A stretch of DNA of 45,450 nt from Marinisporobacter balticus (GTDB taxonomy: Bacteria; Bacillota; Clostridia; Peptostreptococcales; Thermotaleaceae). Of the stretch, positions 35,207-41,961 are shown in pieces. Both the position numbers and the translations under genes were made by a program. The stretch lies in the NCBI RefSeq assembly GCF_004345705.1, contig NZ_SLWV01000030.1, positions 1 through 45,450 of the forward strand. Direction: 5' to 3'. How positions within the stretch are numbered: position 1 is the first letter of the stretch; each line of letters starts with the position of its first letter. The notes under the pieces are model-generated. The model was not told the origin of the DNA and did no database searches. It saw only the letters and a list, made by a program, of their open reading frames with translations.

Positions 35207-35726
35207 TTATTCATATTCTGTTGCTAAATCTTTATAGAAATCCAAAAACGCTGCAGCATTATCCTTTGTTGCAAGCTCAAAGAATATTCTAAATGCTTCT
35301 TTGAGATAATGAAGCTGTTCAAGTTTTTGATATTTAGCAAAAATAATCCGTAGGTTTTCATATTCATTAGGGCTTACATCTTCTATATTTTTTAATAGGC
35401 CCCAACGAATTTTGAATACTTCATCTTTTTTTACCATACTTGCGAATATGGTCTTGAATGTGCTTTCTTGCATCGTCTACACAATTATGAAGATGCTGCG
35501 ATATATGAAATCTATCTATTACAGGCTTTGCATTAGGCAGGCATTCTAGTACGAAAAAGCAATAACTCCTACTCATATCCATGGAAACTGCTTCAATACG
35601 TTGCCTTGTATCTTCAGGTAAACTTTTCAGGTAAGATATTACATCTTCTTTTCTCCTACCGGAGAAAGTGGCAACTACACTGCTTGTTTCCTGATTATAG
35701 ATTACAGTATCATAATTGAGAGGATT
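35207..35726 (-). pseudogene. ISL3-family transposase remnant, truncated and frameshifted
   Basis: The minus strand encodes NYDTVIYNQETSSVVATFSG, then VSMDMSRSYCFFVLECLPNA and VIDRFHISQHL, all characteristic of the DDE domain of ISL3-family transposases (the D in SMDM and the D-RFH segment). That frame ends at GKKR-stop near 35430. The C-terminal part (VFKIRWGLLKNIEDVSPNEY...) continues in another frame to 35207. The N-terminal zinc-finger half is missing. This is a dead IS fragment between NagZ and the spore gene. Confidence 0.88.
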
Positions 35727-35765
35727 TAATATTCTATATGATTATAATTTTATTTTTTTACTTTC

Positions 35766-36032
35766 TTAATCTATATCTGGCATAATATAGACAATTTGTT
35801 GTATACGTACAAAGAAAGTTGTGTCATTACCATGAGGTCTTACAACAATATGATCAGGCTTTACATCTACTAATATACCCTGTAGATTTCCTCTAACGGT
35901 CTCAATAACTACTGAACGACCTATAACCATTTTTAATGCTTCAATAACAAAGGGATCTATTACTGTAGTATAGTTTATCATCATTCTATTATATTTTTGC
36001 ATCATTGGATTCCCATATAGCTCATAATACAT
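35766..36032 (-). CDS. DUF2642 (YuzF-type) spore-coat-associated protein
   Basis: An 88-residue protein with the DUF2642 domain: VIGRSVVIETVRGNLQGILVDVKPDHIVV, FFVRIQQIVYIMP. Homologues are small, found in spore formers and often linked to the coat. A short N-terminal tail (MYYELYGNPMMQKYNRMM) is rich in Tyr and Met, as in coat proteins. The ATG follows AGGAGG. A sigma-K-like promoter lies upstream. It is monocistronic. Confidence 0.85.
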   Translation of the reverse strand: MYYELYGNPMMQKYNRMMINYTTVIDPFVIEALKMVIGRSVVIETVRGNLQGILVDVKPDHIVVRPHGNDTTFFVRIQQIVYIMPDID

Positions 36033-36070
36033 TTTTTATACCTCCTATTTGTGGAGTTTTACTTCATTAC

Positions 36071-36097
36071 ATATTATGATTATATTAGGGGTAAGGT
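36071..36097 (-). promoter_or_regulatory. Sigma-K-like promoter of DUF2642 gene
   Basis: The minus strand has ACC (36095-36097), a 16-bp spacer and CATAATAT (36071-36078). This fits the sigma-K pattern AC-N16-CATANNNT, 39-46 bp before the start codon. The motif is short. Confidence 0.4.
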
Positions 36098-36288
36098 TAC
36101 AGTTTTAATTGTTGTAAATTTTAGTACTCTTGTTCATAGTCCTTATTTAGATATATACTTACAAATGCGTCTCCTAATAGAAAAAAATAGTTATATACAC
36201 TGTTTTTCCTTTCTTGAAGTAATATTAATATCACTTAGCGCAAGCAAGTACAATCATACAGCCTTGTATTTTCAATAATTACAAGAAA

Positions 36289-36313
36289 AACCGCACTTAC
36301 TTATGGTACGGTT
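36289..36313 (-). terminator. Terminator of the ABC exporter operon
   Basis: The 8-bp arms AACCGTAC and GTGCGGTT (one G-T pair), with a 9-nt loop, are followed by TTTTTCTTG on the minus strand. Confidence 0.75.
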
Positions 36314-36417
36314 CCCCTTATCAAATCCTAAATATCTCCTTCTTCTACTTATGTCCTTGTATTTTGGGATACATCTATTCCTTTCCCAAAATCTTTCTTT
36401 ATTCGACAAGCTTCCAC

Positions 36418-37551
36418 TTAATCTAATTTCTTGTTAAATCTTACAGAAGCAACCACCAAAAGAAGTATCCCAACGATAGAAAGTACCATCACTTCTTTCC
36501 ATAGATAATGAATCCCTACTCCCTTTAAGATAATTCCTCTTAATATTTTCAAAAAATAAGTCAAGGGTATAAAATTTCCTCCTATTTGTATCACTTTTGG
36601 CATCGCTTCTATTGGAAATACAAATCCGGAGAGTAATACACTCGGAAGTATGAAAAACAAAGTCATTTGCATTGCTTGTGCCTGATTTTGTGCAACGGTT
36701 GAAATAAACATACCAATAGCAAGAGAACAGATAACAAATCCAAAGCCAAGAATCATCAATAGAAGAATACTTCCCTCTATAGATACATTAAACCAATAGG
36801 TTCCAAAAAATAGTGCGATTAAAAAATCAATAGCGCCTATAAAAATATAAGGGATCATCTTCCCTAAAATGAGTTCTACCGATTTTATAGGGGTTACAAT
36901 TAATAATTCTAAAGTTCCCATTTCTTTTTCCCGAACCAGTGAAAAAGCTGTAAGCATAACCGTAACATTTTGTAGAATCAGTCCAATAAGTCCTGGAATG
37001 GTGAATTTTGTACTTTCAAGATTTGGATTATACCATACTCTTGTTCTTATATCTATCGTGGAATTGCTCTTATTGTTTAACCCATTCTTTTCTAAATGCT
37101 TATTATTTATCTCAAGAGAATATTTTTGTGTAAGCATCATGCCACTTTGTAGTGCGGTCTTTGCAATTGTAGGATCTGTTCCATCAATAATGAATTGAAT
37201 TTGTGCGCTTTTCCCTTTTTTTATTTGTTTTAGAAATCCTGACGGAATAATGATTCCACCCCTTACCTCTCCCTTATCAATTAAACTTTCCAGTTCTTCT
37301 ATATTTTGTACATAAATAGTTGGTTCAAAATAATTAGATGTTTTAAATTTGCTAATGAGTTCTCGACTCTGTATTGTATGATCCATATCCATAACCGCCA
37401 TTTTTATATGATCTACATCTGTATTTACAGCATATCCAAATAAAAATATAAAAAGAATAGGCATCATTATTGCCATACCAAGACTTGCTTTATCCCTTAT
37501 AATATGAATAAATTCTTTTTTTACGATGGTTATTAATCTCCCAAAATTCAT
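36418..37551 (-). CDS. ABC-2 type permease (YhiH/YbhR-like)
   Basis: A 377-residue permease with one N-terminal helix (MAIMMPILFIFLFGYAV), a large extracytoplasmic domain (about 45-175) and five C-terminal helices. The conserved EKEMGTLELLIVTPIKSVELILGKMIPY marks the ABC-2 membrane family that pairs with an adaptor and ATPase for drug export. It starts 2 bp after the ATPase stop codon and is the last gene of the tetR operon. Only one permease gene is present, so it probably works as a homodimer. Confidence 0.94.
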   Translation of the reverse strand: MNFGRLITIVKKEFIHIIRDKASLGMAIMMPILFIFLFGYAVNTDVDHIKMAVMDMDHTIQSRELISKFKTSNYFEPTIYVQNIEELESLIDKGEVRGGIIIPSGFLKQIKKGKSAQIQFIIDGTDPTIAKTALQSGMMLTQKYSLEINNKHLEKNGLNNKSNSTIDIRTRVWYNPNLESTKFTIPGLIGLILQNVTVMLTAFSLVREKEMGTLELLIVTPIKSVELILGKMIPYIFIGAIDFLIALFFGTYWFNVSIEGSILLLMILGFGFVICSLAIGMFISTVAQNQAQAMQMTLFFILPSVLLSGFVFPIEAMPKVIQIGGNFIPLTYFLKILRGIILKGVGIHYLWKEVMVLSIVGILLLVVASVRFNKKLD

Positions 37552-37553
37552 AT

Positions 37554-38348
37554 TTATTCCCCTGCCTCGTCACTTTGAATAAATTTAATTTTATTAAATG
37601 AAGCTTCTACTTTTTCACCCGTTTGCTCCTCTACATAGCTGATAAATACATCTTCCAGATTTTTTACATTTTTTTTGCGAATTATTTCTTTTGGCGCGCC
37701 TCTTCCTATAATCTTTCCCCCAAATAAGAATGCTACCTCATCACAACTTTCTGCCTCATCCATGTAGTGTGTTGTGACCAATACGGTTATTCCTTCCTTC
37801 GTAAGCTTATAAATAATTTGCCAAAATATCCTTCTAGAAACAGGATCTACTGCAGCGGTCGGCTCATCTAATATTAAGAGTTTAGGTTTATGCATCAAAC
37901 AACATCCTAATGCAAGTCTTTGCTTCCATCCTCCAGAAAGGGTCTTTGTCATGCTTTTTTCTTTTCCTTCTAGTCCTGCCATATTTATAATATCTACGAT
38001 TCTTTCCTTTTTAATTTTCTTTGGAATGGAATAGATATTTGCATAGAAATTCAAATTCTCCATTACGGTTAAATCTTCATAAAGGCTAAATTTTTGAGAC
38101 ATATATCCTATATTTTCCTTTATTTTTTCAGATTCTTTATAAACATCCAGCCCAAATACGTCTCCTTTCCCTTCTGTAGGTGTAATTACGCCACAAAGCA
38201 TACGAATGGCTGTAGATTTTCCTGCACCATTTGGTCCTAAAAGCCCATAAATACTTCCCTTTGGAATTTGTAAATTCATTTTATCAACAGCTGTAAATCT
38301 ATCAAATCTTTTTGTTAAATTTTTAGTGATAATTGCTAATTCATTCAC
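37554..38348 (-). CDS. ABC transporter ATP-binding protein
   Basis: A 264-residue ATPase. Walker A is GPNGAGKST, the signature is LSGGWKQRLALGC (SGGW rather than the usual SGGQ/SGGM), Walker B is KLLILDEPTAAVD and the H-loop is VTTHYMDEAE. It starts at a GTG whose first bases overlap the adaptor stop codon, with AGGTGGTGAG upstream. It powers the ABC-2 permease encoded next. Confidence 0.95.
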   Translation of the reverse strand: MNELAIITKNLTKRFDRFTAVDKMNLQIPKGSIYGLLGPNGAGKSTAIRMLCGVITPTEGKGDVFGLDVYKESEKIKENIGYMSQKFSLYEDLTVMENLNFYANIYSIPKKIKKERIVDIINMAGLEGKEKSMTKTLSGGWKQRLALGCCLMHKPKLLILDEPTAAVDPVSRRIFWQIIYKLTKEGITVLVTTHYMDEAESCDEVAFLFGGKIIGRGAPKEIIRKKNVKNLEDVFISYVEEQTGEKVEASFNKIKFIQSDEAGE

Positions 38349-39364
38349 TGCTTCTCACCACCTAAATGAATATCTATGAGCATTCCAGGCTTTAATTTTT
38401 CTAGATCATCCATAATTTCTATCTTTACAGCAAAAACCATTTCTTGTTTATTTTCCTTGGATTCAATATTTTTCGGTGTAAATTCTGCTTTTTTTGATAT
38501 ATGAATAACCTTTCCTTTTATTTTTTGATTCCCCATAAAGTCAGCCGTCATATTTATTTCTTGCTGTAAAGATATTTTTTCCATTTCTTTCTCTGGAATA
38601 AATATTTTCACCCACAAGTTTTTCAAATCAAGGATATTTGTCATATTCCCATAGGCAGGAATGAATTCTCCCTCATGATAATAAAGGCTTTCAACCGTCC
38701 CATCTATAGGGGCTATGATATTTCCTTTTGAAATCTTGTATTTTATAGTATCAACGGTTGCCTTTGCTGAGTCTATTTCTCCAAGGACCATATGTATTTC
38801 CTCAGACCGTGTGCCCTTTGTAATTAAATCTAGCGTATACTGAGCAGATTCTACTTCTTTCTTTGCACTTTCAAAATCTGCATATGCAGTATCTAACAAT
38901 ACCTTTGCTTCTCCTAATTGCTTCTCAGCAATAATTCCTTCTTGAAATAACTTTTTTATATCCTCATGGTTTTTTAGTTTAAACTTATAGTCACTCTCTT
39001 TACCCTCTGAAATTTCTTCTAATTTTTGAACCTGTACCTTAGCTTTTTTTATTTCTTCACTTCTTGCACCAGCACGCAATTTATCGAGCTTTGCATTTAC
39101 AATTTTAAGTCCTGCTTCTCCTTTTTTTAGTTCAATTTTTAAATCTTCAACATCAATATGGGCAATCCGATCTCCTTTTTTTACAAGCTCCCCTTCTTTT
39201 ACAAAAATATCTGTAATTTCTGCTGAAACTTCACTGATTATATCTACATCTTCACATTCTACCGTTCCTGTATAGATATTGCTATCTATATCATTAAAAT
39301 CGCATGCTGAAAGGAATACCCCTAAAATCATACATAGCAATATCACGTTAAATTTTTTATACAT
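38345..39364 (-). CDS. HlyD/EmrA-family efflux adaptor lipoprotein
   Basis: A 339-residue membrane-fusion type adaptor. The lipobox in VILLCMILGVFLSAC suggests a lipid anchor. A biotinyl-lipoyl-like barrel (EITDIFVKEGELVKKGDRIAHID), a long alpha-helical hairpin (about 75-215, coiled coil) and the second half of the lipoyl domain (GNIIAPIDGTVESLYYHEGEF) follow. In a Gram-positive such an adaptor may guide substrate through the wall. It lies 7 bp after tetR and overlaps the ATPase gene. Confidence 0.92.
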   Translation of the reverse strand: MYKKFNVILLCMILGVFLSACDFNDIDSNIYTGTVECEDVDIISEVSAEITDIFVKEGELVKKGDRIAHIDVEDLKIELKKGEAGLKIVNAKLDKLRAGARSEEIKKAKVQVQKLEEISEGKESDYKFKLKNHEDIKKLFQEGIIAEKQLGEAKVLLDTAYADFESAKKEVESAQYTLDLITKGTRSEEIHMVLGEIDSAKATVDTIKYKISKGNIIAPIDGTVESLYYHEGEFIPAYGNMTNILDLKNLWVKIFIPEKEMEKISLQQEINMTADFMGNQKIKGKVIHISKKAEFTPKNIESKENKQEMVFAVKIEIMDDLEKLKPGMLIDIHLGGEKQ

Positions 39365-39371
39365 ATACCCA

Positions 39372-39983
39372 TCACTCCTTTATACCATTTACAAAGATTT
39401 CTACTAGTACATCAATTTCCTGCTCTATAGTTTCAAATGCATTCTCTTTAGGTAAAAATGATCTCTGTAAAAACATCAATATAATCATCCCTAAAAAACT
39501 TCTCATGGCAACAAAATCATTGATATTTTTTAATTCTCCCTTTTCTTTTCTTTTTTTGAATATTTTGGGAACGATTTCTTGTAAATTTTTCGATGCTTTA
39601 TTTAAAAATAACTCCTTTAAATCTTCATGAAACTGCATTTCATAAAAAATAACCTTAATGAGTGGAAAATGGTTCTCAAAAAGTTTTATTCGGTCTATCA
39701 TGATCGCTTTTAAAAGAATCTCTATCGGTGCTTCTTTATTTTCTTCTATCACTTCCTTTAATGTATCTACCACAATAGATTCAGTAAACAAATCTATTGC
39801 CTTAATCATTGCCCCATAAAGCAAATCTTTCTTTTTGGGATAGTACTTAAATATTGTTCCTTCTGCTACCCCTGCCCCTTTTGCAATTTCATTGGTTGTA
39901 GCCCCAGTAAACCCTTTCTTTGAAAAAATATCTATTGCCACTTCTAAGATTTTTTTTTCTGTTTCTTTTATATTTCTTTTCAT
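39372..39983 (-). CDS. TetR-family regulator of the exporter operon
   Basis: A 203-residue repressor with the N-terminal helix-turn-helix KKILEVAIDIFSKKGFTGATTNEIAKGAGVAEGTIFKYYPKKKDLL and a C-terminal ligand-binding helical domain. The frame opens at 40019, but the ATG at 39983 follows GGAGG by 5 nt and the upstream part overlaps the operator. It is the first gene of the operon and probably represses it until a drug or metabolite binds. Confidence 0.94.
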   Translation of the reverse strand: MKRNIKETEKKILEVAIDIFSKKGFTGATTNEIAKGAGVAEGTIFKYYPKKKDLLYGAMIKAIDLFTESIVVDTLKEVIEENKEAPIEILLKAIMIDRIKLFENHFPLIKVIFYEMQFHEDLKELFLNKASKNLQEIVPKIFKKRKEKGELKNINDFVAMRSFLGMIILMFLQRSFLPKENAFETIEQEIDVLVEIFVNGIKE

Positions 39984-39999
39984 AACTTCCTCCTTTTTT

Positions 40000-40023
40000 A
40001 TAAGTGAGTACTCACTCACTTAT
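40000..40023. promoter_or_regulatory. TetR-type operator
   Basis: The perfect inverted repeat ATAAGTGAGT-ACTC-ACTCACTTAT lies immediately upstream of the tetR ribosome binding site and overlaps TATAAG-like promoter sequence. This is the expected position for autoregulation. Confidence 0.88.
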
Positions 40024-40093
40024 ATTTTACTCCTATGTATCTAAATAAACAATCCTTTTATAGAATTATCTTTTATTTTTTTTTCATAAAAAA

Positions 40094-40130
40094 GAGACCT
40101 CCGAAAAACAAAATATTTTTCAGTGGTCTC
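40094..40130 (-). terminator. Terminator after terD-like gene
   Basis: The arms GAGACC and GGTCTC, extended inward by TTTTTC/GAAAAA with mismatches, are followed by a T run on the minus strand. Confidence 0.8.
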
Positions 40131-40151
40131 CTTTTTATAGTTACTTATTTT

Positions 40152-40898
40152 TTACTCCGCATTTACTCCATAACAAGCACAAAGAGCTGGTAATCCATCA
40201 TTAAATCCAGAACCATTGGCACTAAATTTCCATTCTCCATTATTTCTATAAAGTTCTCCAACAACAACAGCTGTTTCCATACTATAATCTTCTGAAAGAT
40301 CATATCTTAAAAACTCTTTATTTGTATTTTGATCTACCAATCGAACAAAAGCATTTTCAACCATTCCAAAATTTTGATTTCTTTCTTTTCCTTCATAGAT
40401 TGTAATAGCAAATACGATTTTCATTATATCAGCAGGAATATTTTGAAGATCAGCAAGTACTACTTCATCATCCCCAGATCCTTGTCCTGTTTGATTATCT
40501 CCACTTAATTCTATGCCAAGTCCTGCTGGCTTTTTATTCCCAAAGAATACGAAATCTTTTTCATCTCTTACTTTTCCATCTGCCTTTATCGCAAATGTGA
40601 ATGCATCTAAGTCAAAATCTTTTCCATCAAATTTATTCGTATCCCATCCTAATCCTACATGGATTTTTGATAATGTATTTCCATCTAATCCAACATCTGC
40701 TGCTGCTTTTTTCAAGGATACTTTCTGTCCTTTTTTTAGCGATACGGTTTTACCAGCATTGTTATTACTTGGTGGGTTTCCTACACCCCCTCCAAGACCG
40801 CCTAATCCACCTAATCCAGCTGGTTGCTGCCCTTGTGTGTTGCTTGAAGGATTATTTCCTCCTAATCCGCCAAGACCACCTAATCCATCTAATCCCAT
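40152..40898 (-). CDS. TerD-family protein with Gly-Leu repeat extension
   Basis: A 248-residue protein. The C-terminal 190 residues form a TerD domain (VSLKKGQKVSLKK; IHVGLGWDTNKFDGKDFDLDAFTFAI; SGDDEVVLADLQNIP; FVRLVDQNTNKEFLRYDLSED), whose family members often bind calcium and are tied to stress or tellurite resistance. The first 50 residues are unusual: two blocks of GLGG repeats (GLDGLGGLGGLGG; AGLGGLGGLGGG) joined by Asn/Ser/Pro/Gln linkers, probably disordered or adhesive. The ATG follows GGAGG. It lies 27 bp after the AIM24 gene in a two-gene operon. Confidence 0.92.
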   Translation of the reverse strand: MGLDGLGGLGGLGGNNPSSNTQGQQPAGLGGLGGLGGGVGNPPSNNNAGKTVSLKKGQKVSLKKAAADVGLDGNTLSKIHVGLGWDTNKFDGKDFDLDAFTFAIKADGKVRDEKDFVFFGNKKPAGLGIELSGDNQTGQGSGDDEVVLADLQNIPADIMKIVFAITIYEGKERNQNFGMVENAFVRLVDQNTNKEFLRYDLSEDYSMETAVVVGELYRNNGEWKFSANGSGFNDGLPALCACYGVNAE

Positions 40899-40925
40899 AT
40901 AAATGCCTCCTTTTCATAAAAATTT

Positions 40926-41729
40926 TTATCTATTAAAGAAATTTCCTAAAGTGTTTGATACCTGGTTCATCATATCTTGCCCATTGTCCATAGAATTTCC
41001 CATTGCACTTGATTGGGTACCTACTTGTGATCCTCTATCAATCCCTACATCAAGTCCTGATTTTCTTTCTGATGGCTGTAATACTACTGTTTGACCTGCT
41101 TGTGCAAAACTAAACATATAAGATTCTCCTGAAGTTTGACCAATGATTGTTTTCCAGTTTACATCCGCTTTTAACTTAGGATCTGCACCTGTCCAGCATA
41201 TAATCGCATCTGGATCTACTCTACAAGGTGATTGTAGCACAATCGCATTGCCCTCTGTTATAACTGCTACATGTCCTACTGATCCTGAATTATTTTGAAA
41301 GTTTGTAGTGAATAATCCCTTTTGCGATAAAACCCCCGCCCCTATAAAGCGAACACCATATTTTAAATTTCCTGTGAAAGCTAATATATTTTCTGATTCA
41401 ACCCCTACTGACTCACCTGGCTGTAATGGTACGATCGTTACGTTCTTGCCTTCAAAAGCTAATATGCACATGCCATTTCCTGTTACTTTCATTATTTCCA
41501 TATTTTCGCCTGTTAACCTTCTAGCTACACTATTTATAAGCCCTCTAGCTAACCCTGATCCTGCATTCGGGTCTAATAGTATCTTTTCATACTTAAAATT
41601 TCCTTGATCCGCTACCATAGCTCCTTTTTTTGCAAAGAAAAAGCCATCTCCCTGTGCTACACATGAATATGCTGGTGTTTGTTTTGTTGCGCCTGTTAAT
41701 TGTTCGTAAGTGGATAATTGGAAATTCAT
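40926..41729 (-). CDS. AIM24-family protein
   Basis: A 267-residue protein with the AIM24/TRAP-like beta fold (FFAKKGAMVADQGNFKYEK; GESVGVESENILAFTGNLKYGVRFIGAG; LFTTNFQNNSGSVGHVAVITEGNAIVL; WKTIIGQTSGESYMFSFAQAGQTVVLQPSER). Bacterial members often occur beside TerD genes; the biochemical role is unknown. The C-terminal 40 residues are rich in Gly, Ser, Met and Gln. The ATG follows GGAGGG, and terD follows. Confidence 0.9.
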   Translation of the reverse strand: MNFQLSTYEQLTGATKQTPAYSCVAQGDGFFFAKKGAMVADQGNFKYEKILLDPNAGSGLARGLINSVARRLTGENMEIMKVTGNGMCILAFEGKNVTIVPLQPGESVGVESENILAFTGNLKYGVRFIGAGVLSQKGLFTTNFQNNSGSVGHVAVITEGNAIVLQSPCRVDPDAIICWTGADPKLKADVNWKTIIGQTSGESYMFSFAQAGQTVVLQPSERKSGLDVGIDRGSQVGTQSSAMGNSMDNGQDMMNQVSNTLGNFFNR

Positions 41730-41854
41730 TTCATACCCTCCATTTTTTTATAGTATTAAAATTATTATATCATTTTTCAAAAAAATATAAAAGAATTCTA
41801 ATGATTTCAAATTCTGTCTAACTTTAAAGTATTTAGTTCTTAAAATGAGAAATT

Positions 41855-41922
41855 CGCATACTCCTATCGTGGCTACTCATTTCACTGACAAAATTTCAAA
41901 AAACTTTTGGAATTTCTGTTGC
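41855..41922. repeat. Interspersed repeat, copy B
   Basis: Homologous to the stretch at 33805-33872. It includes an 11-bp hairpin (AAATTTCAAAA 41891-41901 with TTTTGGAATTT 41905-41915) and, just outside, arms AAATGAG (41843-41849) and CTCATTT (41876-41882). On the minus strand the translation reads MIIQEVLCEFIATEIPKVF-stop-NFVSEMSSHDRSMRISHFKN, which copy A partly shares (ATEI..., SMRI). It lies between nrdJ and AIM24. Confidence 0.6.
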
Positions 41923-41961
41923 GATAAATTCACAAAGTACTTCTTGTATTATCATTTTGTT

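Larger units (their letters stand above)
36033..36417. other. Intergenic region between DUF2642 gene and ABC exporter operon
   Basis: This holds the promoter region of the DUF2642 gene (including the sigma-K-like motif at 36071-36097) and the terminator of the exporter operon (36289-36313). Between 36100 and 36280 I see only AT-rich DNA, with no convincing coding frame. Confidence 0.5.

Noticed and set aside
36051..36278. 75-codon plus-strand open frame
   Set aside because: No convincing ribosome binding site, composition like random AT-rich DNA, and it covers the promoter of the DUF2642 gene on the other strand.
36402..36408. TTCGACA (0A-box complement) after the ABC permease gene
   Set aside because: A single 7-mer downstream of a gene; several are expected by chance in DNA of this base composition.
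40513..40936. Plus-strand frames rich in proline opposite the terD-like gene
   Set aside because: Reverse translation of the GLGG-repeat coding region produces proline-rich shadows; no start signals.
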